A DNA stretch of 64,000 nucleotides from Torulaspora globosa. Its lineage: Eukaryota; Ascomycota; Saccharomycetes; Saccharomycetales; Saccharomycetaceae. Position 1 is the first letter of the stretch. Each line of letters opens with the position of its first letter. A program made the translations under genes and the position numbers. Below, in pieces: positions 28,804 to 38,191 of this stretch. The stretch is taken from positions 62,001 through 126,000 of the forward strand of contig NC_050729.1 of NCBI RefSeq assembly GCF_014133895.1, given 5' to 3'. The notes beneath the pieces are model-generated. The model saw nothing but the letters and a program-made list of their open reading frames with translations. It was not told where the DNA came from and made no database searches.

Positions 28804-30768
28804 ATGAAAGTGCTATGTGTCGCTGAGAAGAATTCGATTGCAAAGGCGGTTTCCCAGATTCTTGGTGGAGGATCATCGGTTTCACGTGACTCAAGTTACA
28901 TGTATGTGAAGAACTACGACTTCCAGTATGATGGATTTCCCTTTGCCAATCGTGCTGGCAGTTGCCAGGTTACGATGACCAGCGTGGCTGGTCATCTGAG
29001 CGGTGTAGATTTCCAAAATGAGCAGTATGGGTGGGGGAAATGCAATGCGCAGGAGTTGTTCGATGCCCCGATAAGTGAAGTGCTGGACAAGAATCAAAGG
29101 AAGATTGCGGATAACATAAAGAAAGAGGCCCGCAATGCAGATTTTCTGATGATTTGGACCGATTGCGATCGCGAGGGAGAATACATAGGATGGGAAATCT
29201 CCCGCGAGGCAAGGAGAGGCAACCATCGGTTGACAGATGACGTGGTTTACCGCGCTGTATTCTCACATTTAGAGAGAAGACACATTCTGCAAGCGGCAAG
29301 AAATCCTCAGCGGTTGGATATGCGAAGCGTGAATGCTGTCAGCACGAGGATGGAAATAGACCTGCGAGCAGGCGTCACATTTACAAGGCTTTTGACCGAG
29401 ACCCTGAGGGATAAGGTTGGTCAAACTAATGGCGTTGCCAGAATCGTCAACGGCAGTTCTGCTGGAAACAGAAAGAAAGACACTTCGAGTGTGATATCAT
29501 ATGGTACTTGTCAATTTCCAACTTTAGGCTTCGTTGTGGACAGATTTGAAAGAATACGAAATTTCGTTTCCGAGGAGTTTTGGTATATACAGTTACAGGT
29601 CCCGAGTGAGGCAGGAAACACAGCCTTTCAGTGGGATAGGGGTCATTTATTCGACAGGCTGAGTGTCTTGGCCTTTTATGAAGCGTGTATCGAAACAGCA
29701 GGCAACAAAGCAACAGTGATCGATCTTAGGTCGAAACCGACTTCCAAGTACAGGCCGTTGCCTCTGACCACGGTTGAACTGCAGAAGAATTGCGCAAGGT
29801 TTTTCAAAATCAATGCCAAGCAATCTCTTGAAGCCGCTGAGAAGTTGTATCAAAAAGGTTTTATATCCTACCCAAGGACCGAAACCGACACTTTCCCTGA
29901 AAAGATGGATCTCAAGGCGCTGGTGACTAACCAGGCCCAGCTACAACAGAGTGAAAACTCTAGGACCGCGTGGGCGTCATACGCTGCCGATTTGCTGTCG
30001 GAATCCCCGGGCTCGAATAAGTTTAAATGGCCAAGGAGTGGGTCCCACGATGATAAAGCTCATCCTCCTATTCATCCCGTCATCAGTCTTGGTCCACAGG
30101 CCAACATATCGGCTACCGAGAGGAAAGTTTACGAATACGTGGTTAGGCACTTCTTGGCGTGCTGCTCCGAGGATGCCAAAGGCCAATCAACCACACTGAA
30201 ATTGAATTGGGGAGGTGAGATTTTCACCGCAAGTGGTCTTGTAGTATTAGAAAGGAACTTTTTGGAGGTTTACCCTTGGGCTAAATGGGAAACAACAAAG
30301 CAGCTACCGAGATTGGAACTGAATCAAGAGTGTCAGTTGGAGAAAACAGAGATGCGTTCCGGTAATACATCAGCACCGAAGCCGATGACTGAAAGTGAGC
30401 TGATCATGCTCATGGATGCCAACGGAATTGGAACAGACGCTACTATTGCTGAACATATTGAAAAGATTCAGGTACGAAATTACGTTAGAAGCGAAAAAGT
30501 AGGAAAAGAAACATACCTGCAACCAACAATACTTGGTATCGCACTAGTGCATGGTTTTGAGGCAATTGGTTTAGAAGATTCGTTTGCGAAACCATTCCAG
30601 AGAAGAGAAATGGAGGAAGGACTGCGACAAATATGCGCCGGAACCAGAACCAAGAATGAAATTGTGCTCGACATAATAAGCAAGTATAAAAGTTACTATG
30701 CCAAGACCAACAGCTCTAAGAGCAAGCTACTAGAAGTCTACGATCGAGTTCGTGCGATAATGTCGTAG
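28804..30768 (+). CDS. TOP3: TOP3 DNA topoisomerase III
   Basis: 654 residues (656 in S. cerevisiae), with start MKVLCVAEKNSIAKAVSQIL conserved. A type IA topoisomerase that decatenates single strands and works with Sgs1 and Rmi1 to dissolve recombination intermediates. The Toprim domain is at about 2-155, with Glu in CVAEKNS and the metal-binding DCDRE motif (IWTDCDREGEY) near 115-125. The active-site Tyr356 lies in ISYPRTETDTF, the same number as in S. cerevisiae. The C-terminal DANGIGTDATIAEHI segment is typical of eukaryotic TOP3. There is no C-terminal zinc extension, as in yeast. It ends 49 bp from the convergent MSC2. Confidence 0.98.
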   Translation: MKVLCVAEKNSIAKAVSQILGGGSSVSRDSSYMYVKNYDFQYDGFPFANRAGSCQVTMTSVAGHLSGVDFQNEQYGWGKCNAQELFDAPISEVLDKNQRKIADNIKKEARNADFLMIWTDCDREGEYIGWEISREARRGNHRLTDDVVYRAVFSHLERRHILQAARNPQRLDMRSVNAVSTRMEIDLRAGVTFTRLLTETLRDKVGQTNGVARIVNGSSAGNRKKDTSSVISYGTCQFPTLGFVVDRFERIRNFVSEEFWYIQLQVPSEAGNTAFQWDRGHLFDRLSVLAFYEACIETAGNKATVIDLRSKPTSKYRPLPLTTVELQKNCARFFKINAKQSLEAAEKLYQKGFISYPRTETDTFPEKMDLKALVTNQAQLQQSENSRTAWASYAADLLSESPGSNKFKWPRSGSHDDKAHPPIHPVISLGPQANISATERKVYEYVVRHFLACCSEDAKGQSTTLKLNWGGEIFTASGLVVLERNFLEVYPWAKWETTKQLPRLELNQECQLEKTEMRSGNTSAPKPMTESELIMLMDANGIGTDATIAEHIEKIQVRNYVRSEKVGKETYLQPTILGIALVHGFEAIGLEDSFAKPFQRREMEEGLRQICAGTRTKNEIVLDIISKYKSYYAKTNSSKSKLLEVYDRVRAIMS

Positions 30769-30817
30769 TATTTTTCCATAGTTTTATTAGTAGGGGTTAA
30801 AAGGAATAACATAATAG

Positions 30818-32773
30818 TCATTTGTGCTGTACAACCTGAGGAATCATGTTTTGGGAGGATGTTCTACACCAACAGGCTGATTCGTTTGGCTCAACCTGAA
30901 TCCAGGCTTTGATTCCGACAGACTCGAAGATCTTCTCAGCTCTCTTCTTAATTATGGTTGAGTTTTCGCCATCGTTGTATTGGATATGTATGTACCCGAC
31001 CAAGGAAGGAGTGTTTGCTGAATGTTCGTGGGTACTGGCGTGTGAATGATCATGAGAGTCTGCATGTATGTGACCTTGAGAGTGCTCGTGGCAATGTGCC
31101 TGTTCATGCGAGTGGTCATGCGAGTGTGCGTGAGAATGAGCATGGGAGTGCCCACAACTGTCCACAGTTGCAGGCCAGAACCGTGGTGTTGTATAGCCGG
31201 TGATTCCCGGCGTGGCTGAGATTTGGTTCAATGCGTTTTTCACAGCGTTATGTTTTTTCTCGTCCAGTTTCAACAGGATTGAAGAAGTGGTCGACTTCAG
31301 CAGCGGGATCGCGCTCAACAGGATCAAGCTACCGATAAATATCGACGCAATCGGATCAAAGATATGCAAATGAGTAACCTTTATCAGAATCGTCGATACT
31401 ATGACGCCGACCGAACCTAAAGTGTCCGCGAGAATATGCAGAAAGATACCTCTCATATTTTCGTTACTTCCGCCATGCGAGTGTCCACCGTGATCAAACG
31501 CAAACAGTCCCGCAAGATTAACTATCAATCCCAAAGTAGCCACCACCAGCAGCTCGCTCGTCTTGTGCAAATGCACCGGACTGAACAGTCGCCCAAGAGC
31601 CTCCACAAAGATGCCACATACGATCCCCAGGAGAAGAACCGCGTTCGTGAAGCCCGCCAACGTCTCCAGAAACCCCATAGCAAAAGGAAACTTATCGCTC
31701 GGGGGCCTTTTCGCCAACACCCCCGCGATCAGTCCCAGAAGTAACGAAGTGCAGTCCAACGCCATATGCAACGAATCGGACAACAGTCCGAGCGACTTGG
31801 ACCGAAATGAATACAGCAACTGGACAAACATGAAAGTCGTGTTGAGAAGCAAGAACGAAAAGATAGACCGCGTGTCCTTATTCTTGGCTATCTGCTGGAA
31901 AAGACTGCTTGGAGTCTCCTCGCCGATGGTACTACTCTGTCCATGAGGCTCGATATCCACGGACCACGACACGTACTCCGCATACACCGCATACACTATC
32001 GTAACGCAATCCGCGAGTCTCGAGGACGAGATGGCATTGAACGACAAGAATTGCAAGACGACCGCCATCAAGGCGCTCGACACGATGAAATATCTTGCCA
32101 TTGTGAGCGGCCTCTTTTGTTCTTCTGCCGCGAGGTCCCTCGCGGATACAAGAAGGATCACCAAACAGCCGCCGAACACAAAAACCATCAACAACTGAAA
32201 CGACCACCCATAGGACAAACAAGCAACATACAGCACCGCCGCACACACCAGAGGTATGGATAAGACCGATTTCTTCCTGGCTGCCACCTCACCCTTCGGT
32301 AGTCGCGGCAGCACCACTTTCAGACATGCCACTAACGCCAGGTAAGACATCAGGGGCGGTAAGACCCCTGAAGCACCTGAAAGTTTCGCGACGACAGCGC
32401 TCAGCAGACACAGGGGAAGATATACCTTGAGCAGTTTGGACCACGAGTACCGCGGCGTGTCGCCGCACAGCACCAGTTTAATCGTCACCAGCGACAGCGC
32501 GGTGGTTTGAACTGTACCAAGGGCGAAGTTCAGTTGTGAGATAAGCGCCGCCAGCACTAGCGCAGACAACGCCGACCGGAGATCGCCCCACAACTTGAGC
32601 AAGAGTCCCACCACACACACACTGCACGCTGCAAACAGCGGCAGCAGCACGAGCCGCAGCGCGGCCGCACCGGGGCTTGCGGGGTTGCCCGCAAGCACCA
32701 GGTGGCTCGCCAAAATCACCGTCGGATACGCCAGTAGCAGCGGTATGGCAGACGAGATATCGATATGCTGCAT
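30818..32773 (-). CDS. MSC2: MSC2 endomembrane zinc transporter (cation diffusion facilitator)
   Basis: 651 residues (about 725 in S. cerevisiae), ATG at 32771-32773. Msc2 pairs with Zrg17 to move zinc into the ER. The N-terminal half (about 1-270) is a series of hydrophobic segments, more than the six of ordinary CDF proteins. The C-terminal CDF part begins near FSFLLLNTTFMFVQLLY, with SLHMALDCTSLLLGL (the HxxxD zinc site) and HILADTLGSVGVI (second site). A striking His-rich cluster, with about 20 His among some 50 residues near 545-595, follows. Local GC is about 77% at the 5' end against about 43% at the 3' end. In S. cerevisiae it is YDR205W. Confidence 0.93.
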   Translation of the reverse strand: MQHIDISSAIPLLLAYPTVILASHLVLAGNPASPGAAALRLVLLPLFAACSVCVVGLLLKLWGDLRSALSALVLAALISQLNFALGTVQTTALSLVTIKLVLCGDTPRYSWSKLLKVYLPLCLLSAVVAKLSGASGVLPPLMSYLALVACLKVVLPRLPKGEVAARKKSVLSIPLVCAAVLYVACLSYGWSFQLLMVFVFGGCLVILLVSARDLAAEEQKRPLTMARYFIVSSALMAVVLQFLSFNAISSSRLADCVTIVYAVYAEYVSWSVDIEPHGQSSTIGEETPSSLFQQIAKNKDTRSIFSFLLLNTTFMFVQLLYSFRSKSLGLLSDSLHMALDCTSLLLGLIAGVLAKRPPSDKFPFAMGFLETLAGFTNAVLLLGIVCGIFVEALGRLFSPVHLHKTSELLVVATLGLIVNLAGLFAFDHGGHSHGGSNENMRGIFLHILADTLGSVGVIVSTILIKVTHLHIFDPIASIFIGSLILLSAIPLLKSTTSSILLKLDEKKHNAVKNALNQISATPGITGYTTPRFWPATVDSCGHSHAHSHAHSHDHSHEQAHCHEHSQGHIHADSHDHSHASTHEHSANTPSLVGYIHIQYNDGENSTIIKKRAEKIFESVGIKAWIQVEPNESACWCRTSSQNMIPQVVQHK

Positions 32774-33068
32774 CCGGGACCTTGTACCTACTGTCGACTA
32801 CCAGAATTTGTCTCTATCTGGCCCATTCCTCCAGCCTGCAACCTCGATAAAGCATACCTTGCTGGACAAGCCATCAGTCATCACTACAGACGGAGTTCTA
32901 TTCGAAAACCGATGTCCGAGAGATACCGGCACCATTCGGACAAAGCAGAAACATGGCAGATGCCAAGAAATAAACGCATAACGCTACCAATCTTCTATCC
33001 ACATGACGAGGCTTCTCTATTATATGCATGCTCGAGTGCCGCATCGAAGTCGTCTCTCGAGGAAACTG

Positions 33069-33120
33069 CAAGATGCGGATTGTCGTAGCATGTCGAGGTT
33101 CCGAGGTGCATCGCATCTTG
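33069..33120. repeat. Inverted repeat CAAGATGCG / CGCATCTTG in the THI7 promoter
   Basis: The 9-bp arms at 33069-33077 and 33112-33120 are perfectly complementary with a 34-bp spacer; the same core also occurs as CCGCATC at 33039-33045. It may be a pair of factor sites. I do not recognise the motif. Confidence 0.55.
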
Positions 33121-33337
33121 AAGCCGGTGGACTTTTTTTTTTTAGGAGTCTTTCGGGCATGATTGTCTGATTCTGCAATTGGGTTACCTCTTTGGATCAA
33201 AGTTCGACAGGGACTGCAAACTCATCGAGTGGGTGCTATTGAATGTGCCAAGGGATCATTACCAGTTTCTCACCATACGGGCGTTTCTTTTGGCTTTTTT
33301 TTTTCATCTTCCATTTCTTCTAAGCGGCTGCCTGGTG

Positions 33338-33344
33338 TATAAAA
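33338..33344 (+). promoter_or_regulatory. TATA box of THI7
   Basis: TATAAAA lies 103 bp before the THI7 ATG, after a T-rich tract. This is typical of a strongly regulated yeast promoter. Confidence 0.55.
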
Positions 33345-33446
33345 TGGTGATTGTTATTGATTAAGCTTCGATGGAATTCTCACCAACTTTAATTTCTGGC
33401 TTATTGTTACATGGGTTTGAATTTGAGAAATCTGTAAGCGGCTATC

Positions 33447-35270
33447 ATGTCTTCATTCAAGCGTGTTAAGGCGGCGATGTGCAAGGGGTTGACCTATCTG
33501 GAAGTGCCTGCGGAGAAGAGAGGCACTTTGAGTGTGTTGAAAAACCCGGATTTACAGCCTATTCGGGCGCCAAACCAGACCTGGGGGTTCTGGTCCAATT
33601 TCGCATACTGGGGTGTTATCTCTTTCTCCGTTGGTACCTGGGTGAGTGCATCTTCAGCGTCCCAGTATGGTTTGAGTTACGCTGCGACCATTGGTACTTT
33701 CATTGTTGGTGATGTGGTGACCATCTTATTCACTCTGGCCAACTCGTATCCTGGTTGGGATTGGAAAGTTGGTTACACTCTGGCTCAGAGATTTACCTTT
33801 GGTATCTACGGTTCGTGGATCGGTATTTTGATCCGTGTGCTGATGAGTATCGTCAATTATGGTTCCAACGCATGGTTGGGCGGAAGATGTTTCAACATGA
33901 TCATCGACTCGTGGTCACATCACTACTTAACTTTACCCAACACATTGCCCGACAATGTTTACATGACCACTAAGGAGATTATTGGGTTCATGCTGTTTAA
34001 CGTGATTGCTTGCTTCTTCTACTTGATGAAACCATATCACTTGAACTACATCTTGATCTGGTCGTGTGTTGCTACCTGTTTCTCCATGATGGGCATGGTC
34101 ATCTACCTTACCAGCAAGGCTCACGGCGTGGGTGATTATTTTGTGTCATTAAAATCCACCGCCACGGGTTCCGATTATGCTTGGGCATGGGTTTATTTGA
34201 TCTCGTATTGGTTCGGTTCAGTGTCTCCAGGTTCTGTGAATCAAAGTGATTACTCGAGATTTGGTTCTTCGCAAACTGCTATTTGGTCGGGTACCATCTT
34301 GGCTCTTTTGATCCCAACCACCGTGGTGCCAGTTTTTGGTGTGATTGGGGCTTCCACATGTGAGAAGTTGTACGGTCAGGTTTTCTGGTCACCAATGGAC
34401 ATCTTTGAGTTTTGGTTGACTGACAACTATTCCGCCGGTGCTAGAGCCGCTAGTTTCTTCTGTGGGCTCTCGTTCATGATGTCGCAAATCTCCTACACTG
34501 CTTCTAACTGTGGATTTGCCAGCGGTATGGATTTGTCTGGTCTATTCCCCAAATACATCAATATCACCAGAGGTGCTATCTTCACTGCTTGTGTCTCTGT
34601 CGCAGTCCAACCATGGAACTTCTACAACAGATCTAGCAACACTTTCTTGACTGTGATGAGTTCTTTCGGTATCGTCATGACTCCAATTATCGCCGTTATG
34701 ATTTGCGACAATTTGGTCATCAGAAGAAGATCCTATTCTGTTTCACAAGCCTTCGTGTTGAAGGGTGAATACTATTACTCCAAGGGCTTCAATTGGAGAG
34801 CCTTGTTTGCTTGGATTGCTGGTATGACTCCCGGTTTACCAGGTATCGCTTGGGAAGTTAACAATAACTACTTCCACAACCAAGGCATTATCAACTTCTA
34901 TTATGGTGATTCGTTCTTTTCGTTCCTGATTTCCTTTTTCCTCTACTGGATCTTATGTTGGCTCTTCCCATACAAGATTGATATCAAGAAGGATGACAAG
35001 GACTATTACGGAGCATTCACTGATGAAATGGCAAGAAAGAAAGGTCTGGTACCTCACAGTGAGATTTCGCCAGAAGAAATTGCTATTCATGAAATGACTA
35101 ACAAGATTCATATCAATGATAGCGAGGCTGAAGTGGCTACCTGTGTCGAGGTCAGCACTGACAAGTCCGAACTCAAGAACAGAAAAGAAGAACAAAGTTC
35201 GCAGGTTTCTTCTGAACTAGAAAATACCAAGGATTTAGCGACCAATAAGATTGATAACGTCGAACTTTAG
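33447..35270 (+). CDS. THI7: THI7 thiamine transporter (NCS1 family)
   Basis: 607 residues (598 in S. cerevisiae), ATG at 33447. A plasma-membrane thiamine permease of the nucleobase:cation symporter-1 family. About 12 transmembrane segments follow a short cytosolic N-terminus. The family signature LKNPDLQPIRAPNQTWGFWSNFAYWGV begins near residue 30 (split here only for description), then SVGTWVSASS, DWKVGYTLAQRFTFGIYGS and NYGSNAWLGG. FWSPMDIF and TPGLPGIAWEVNNNYFHN follow, and the charged cytosolic tail has DKDYYGAFTDE. Relatives in S. cerevisiae include Nrt1 (nicotinamide riboside) and Thi72. The position beside FAR10/VPS64 and the close match favour THI7 (YLR237W). Codon use is strongly biased towards preferred codons, suggesting high expression. 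Confidence 0.93.
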   Translation: MSSFKRVKAAMCKGLTYLEVPAEKRGTLSVLKNPDLQPIRAPNQTWGFWSNFAYWGVISFSVGTWVSASSASQYGLSYAATIGTFIVGDVVTILFTLANSYPGWDWKVGYTLAQRFTFGIYGSWIGILIRVLMSIVNYGSNAWLGGRCFNMIIDSWSHHYLTLPNTLPDNVYMTTKEIIGFMLFNVIACFFYLMKPYHLNYILIWSCVATCFSMMGMVIYLTSKAHGVGDYFVSLKSTATGSDYAWAWVYLISYWFGSVSPGSVNQSDYSRFGSSQTAIWSGTILALLIPTTVVPVFGVIGASTCEKLYGQVFWSPMDIFEFWLTDNYSAGARAASFFCGLSFMMSQISYTASNCGFASGMDLSGLFPKYINITRGAIFTACVSVAVQPWNFYNRSSNTFLTVMSSFGIVMTPIIAVMICDNLVIRRRSYSVSQAFVLKGEYYYSKGFNWRALFAWIAGMTPGLPGIAWEVNNNYFHNQGIINFYYGDSFFSFLISFFLYWILCWLFPYKIDIKKDDKDYYGAFTDEMARKKGLVPHSEISPEEIAIHEMTNKIHINDSEAEVATCVEVSTDKSELKNRKEEQSSQVSSELENTKDLATNKIDNVEL

Positions 35271-35371
35271 AAGGTTGGTCGTTAAACGATCCTTTCACTC
35301 ATAAACAAAATGTACTTTTTTACGCATTCGATATAGACTAATAATAACATAATAATAACACTTTGACTTTA

Positions 35372-36370
35372 CTATATCTGAGCCTCGAAGTTATCGTACT
35401 TCATCTTGAGCTGCTTTCTTATCCTTGACCGTTCTTTCCTGACCTCCCGTAGGTCTGGCGGTGCAGTAATCCCCAGCTCTTCCCTCAACTCGTCTATATC
35501 CCTATCAAGAATCTCTTCCCAGTAAACGTTAATCAACGGTTTACAGCTTAGACCGGTCTTTACGGCCCATGGCAAGTAAATCTCACATAATCTGTCCCTT
35601 TGAACTTTCTTCAAGCGCATTGGTGCCAGCAGCGCCCCCAGGACGGCCATAGGGACTCCCATGTTGGTACCTTCCAATGCCTTGACTGCAATCTCACCCT
35701 CAATAATAATCGGAAGATCGTTTATTGCGTGATAAAAGTCATGGCACTGTCTATACCTCTTGAAGATGTATGCGTGAACAGGGTCGTCAATGTATTTGAC
35801 GGGCGCTCTTGTGTCTGGGGAAACTCCCTCTTTCTTCAGCCATTTGTAATAAACGTAACCAAGGGTATTCTTGGGCATCTTACTCAGCTTATCCATATGC
35901 AAAGTGTCGGAGTGGATATTAGGCTGCTCCCTCAGAATGCGTCTTCCAGTTTCGTCTGCCAACATGGTCTTCTTCAAATTCTCGAGGAAAATGGGCAGAG
36001 CCGATGCCTCTCCCAGTTGAACGATGTTCATGCCGTCTTCTGGATGGAAGTATGACTTCAGACCAGACACAACGAAAAGTAGTAGTTTCTCATGAGCATA
36101 CAACGGGACATGTCCCTTGTACCTGGGTTTCATCGGTCTGCTATTGGACAAAGCTTTGAGCCTCCTTTCGACGTCCTCCTGTCTTTTCAGTTCTTGGTCG
36201 TCGTTCTTGTTATGCAATTCACCCCTTTCCATAGCATCTGCCAGTCTAGCCTGTTTGCCCAGTACGAATCCACCTAAAGTTAGAGCCGTTGCGACTAGGA
36301 ATTGACGTCTCTGCTGCAAGGGCAACAGTCTCCCATTCAATTGGCCACCGCTAGCCACATATCTCAACAT
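35372..36370 (-). CDS. COQ4: COQ4, coenzyme Q biosynthesis protein (mitochondrial)
   Basis: 332 residues (335 in S. cerevisiae), ATG at 36368-36370. It is peripheral on the matrix face of the inner membrane, organises the CoQ synthome, and is linked to C1 decarboxylation/hydroxylation of the ring. The N-terminus (MLRYVASGGQLNGRLLP and an Arg-rich stretch) looks like a mitochondrial presequence, followed by a hydrophobic segment FLVATALTLGGFVLG. The zinc-site motif HDxxH-x11-E is intact, starting at His210. The C-terminal SCKPLINVYWEEIL is well conserved. It is divergent from RAV2 with only 133 bp between ATGs. Confidence 0.96.
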   Translation of the reverse strand: MLRYVASGGQLNGRLLPLQQRRQFLVATALTLGGFVLGKQARLADAMERGELHNKNDDQELKRQEDVERRLKALSNSRPMKPRYKGHVPLYAHEKLLLFVVSGLKSYFHPEDGMNIVQLGEASALPIFLENLKKTMLADETGRRILREQPNIHSDTLHMDKLSKMPKNTLGYVYYKWLKKEGVSPDTRAPVKYIDDPVHAYIFKRYRQCHDFYHAINDLPIIIEGEIAVKALEGTNMGVPMAVLGALLAPMRLKKVQRDRLCEIYLPWAVKTGLSCKPLINVYWEEILDRDIDELREELGITAPPDLREVRKERSRIRKQLKMKYDNFEAQI

Positions 36371-36503
36371 CAGGCCACGGACTCTTAGGCTTGTGGGTTC
36401 TGCAAAGGTTGGTGGAATTTCAAGATATAGTCGTATATGATAGAACTTATACTGCTAGAGAGACCATAGCACAAAGAGACTCCTAATAGACAAGGCAACC
36501 GAG

Positions 36504-37526
36504 ATGACCACTGAGCTGTATCCATACGATTATTTCGGAGGCCCAGAGAATCAGGATCCTGTGAAAGACGGCGTTAGGGAACGCTGCTGGTTGATCGATG
36601 AGATTATAAAGCCACAACTGCCGAACATACTGGATAATGTGGAGAAATGCCTGGCGATGCTGCATGATGACCAGATCTTCAAGATGCCAATAAGCAGCCG
36701 GTCGAACGATGGCGGGACGGGCCCCTCGGTAAAGGGAGTTGTGACCAGACAGGGCCGCTACCTTCTGGATTTTAAAGCTATAGTCAAGTTCCCAGACTTT
36801 CACAAAGGCAAACAGATCGCATTGAGGATGAATACTGGCTCGAAGTTCCTCTTGTCTCAGGTTCAAACGATAGAGTCGAACTTAGGCAGTATTCTGCGGC
36901 TCCTGGAAGAGCTCGAGATGGTAGCTGATCCTGAAAAGTTTATCGAAGATATAGGCAGAGTGCTCGAGCTGCTCATTGGCTCTATTAACGTGCTACAAAA
37001 TCCACCAAGGAAGCTTTCGTTCCCGGACAACAACAACTACCCGATGAAGCAGATGTTTCAAGATTACCGTTTGCTTTGTGAGAATTCGCATTACGAGATA
37101 AGTCTGGAGATACTACTTCTCAAAAATGAGCTCTGCATAGATTTCAGGAATCTTGAGAAAGTAGTCAAGAAGCCGTGGTGCCACGTCGACCGTGAAACTG
37201 GAAAGTCCTTCAGCGACAAGATCAAGGACAAACTGACGACAAACAGATCGAAAAACCTGGAAAGTGTCCTGCGGGAGAACGGCGTGCAAATCGAAGAGCC
37301 CACACTCATCAACAACCTCATGATGTCGACGTTCAACACTGAGACAACCACGCTCTCTCAGGCGCAAAACTATCTCAACAGATGCGTCACCTTCGGCGGA
37401 AAAGTGGTGATCGAGTGTGACAAACTGACGATGACAACAAGCGATCCGTTCCTCATAAGCATTACGACGAAGCTGAGCGCCCTGGAAAGCACGGTCAGTA
37501 ATTTTTACACGAATTTGAAGATATGA
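36504..37526 (+). CDS. RAV2: RAV2, subunit of the RAVE V-ATPase assembly complex
   Basis: 340 residues (351 in S. cerevisiae), ATG at 36504. RAVE (Rav1, Rav2, Skp1) promotes reassembly of V1 and Vo sectors of the vacuolar ATPase after glucose returns. The sequence matches the Rav2/Rogdi family across its length, with ERCWLIDEIIKPQLPNIL near the start and a largely helical profile. No catalytic motif is expected. It ends 18 bp from the convergent SPC19, so the two 3' UTRs must overlap. Confidence 0.9.
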   Translation: MTTELYPYDYFGGPENQDPVKDGVRERCWLIDEIIKPQLPNILDNVEKCLAMLHDDQIFKMPISSRSNDGGTGPSVKGVVTRQGRYLLDFKAIVKFPDFHKGKQIALRMNTGSKFLLSQVQTIESNLGSILRLLEELEMVADPEKFIEDIGRVLELLIGSINVLQNPPRKLSFPDNNNYPMKQMFQDYRLLCENSHYEISLEILLLKNELCIDFRNLEKVVKKPWCHVDRETGKSFSDKIKDKLTTNRSKNLESVLRENGVQIEEPTLINNLMMSTFNTETTTLSQAQNYLNRCVTFGGKVVIECDKLTMTTSDPFLISITTKLSALESTVSNFYTNLKI

Positions 37527-37544
37527 CTCCCGGCAGGCCGAGCA

Positions 37545-38015
37545 CTACTTCTTCGCCTCCTCGAGTCTCTTTCGCAGTGCCTCCTTCAGCTGTTTCAGCT
37601 TCTTGAGCTCCTCCAATTCTTCGTTTGTCGACGACGCTATAATCACCGCGTCTGTGCTAACGTCAAACTCTGCGTTCCCCGGCCCGCCAATGCTGCTATT
37701 GTTCTTGCTGAGCCTCAGTTTGTTCAATTCGTACGTCTGCTGTAGCGTGTCCAACTCTCTTCTCATTCTATTTATCGATTTCTCCAGCTTGTCCTGCAGC
37801 GTAGTCACCAACGGTTCCACTTCCTCGATCAGGTCCAGCTTCGCTCTCTGCACATCATACTCCAGCATCAGCTCAAATACTCTCCTTGATTGTAGCATCG
37901 TCTGCGTCAGATATACGTTCGGTTTAGAGTTCTTCTCCAGAGTGCCAACAGAGTCTCTCAGCAACCCAACAGTGGTCTCCAGTGACTCAACACTGCGTTC
38001 CAGCGCATCATACAT
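37545..38015 (-). CDS. SPC19: SPC19, subunit of the Dam1/DASH kinetochore complex
   Basis: 156 residues (165 in S. cerevisiae), ATG at 38013-38015. A coiled-coil component of the ring complex that couples kinetochores to microtubule ends. The N-terminal region (ALERSVESLETTVGLLRDSV) and the long helix from about 60 to 110 are conserved. The C-terminal 40 residues are rich in Glu/Lys/Leu. It is placed between RAV2 and FAR10/VPS64 as in S. cerevisiae (YDR201W). Confidence 0.92.
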   Translation of the reverse strand: MYDALERSVESLETTVGLLRDSVGTLEKNSKPNVYLTQTMLQSRRVFELMLEYDVQRAKLDLIEEVEPLVTTLQDKLEKSINRMRRELDTLQQTYELNKLRLSKNNSSIGGPGNAEFDVSTDAVIIASSTNEELEELKKLKQLKEALRKRLEEAKK

Positions 38016-38191
38016 AACAACAATCGCTAGGCCAGCCCTCGTGAACCGGGATCAGGGCTCTCTCTTGCGGTGACCTTCGCAAGAAGAGCATGTTTTATAC
38101 TTCGGACTAAGCTATTGACCTTCCTCTTAAAAAGACGACCACAATCTTGAAGTATCACAAAGAGAAGGCTGTCGTTGGATCCTTGGCTGCG

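Larger units (their letters stand above)
32774..33446. other. 673 bp divergent intergenic region, MSC2 / THI7
   Basis: No gene is visible. It contains a 9-bp inverted repeat (33069-33120) with a third copy of the CGCATC core at 33041-33046, two T-rich tracts (about 33133-33143 and 33295-33304) and a TATA box before THI7. Confidence 0.6.
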
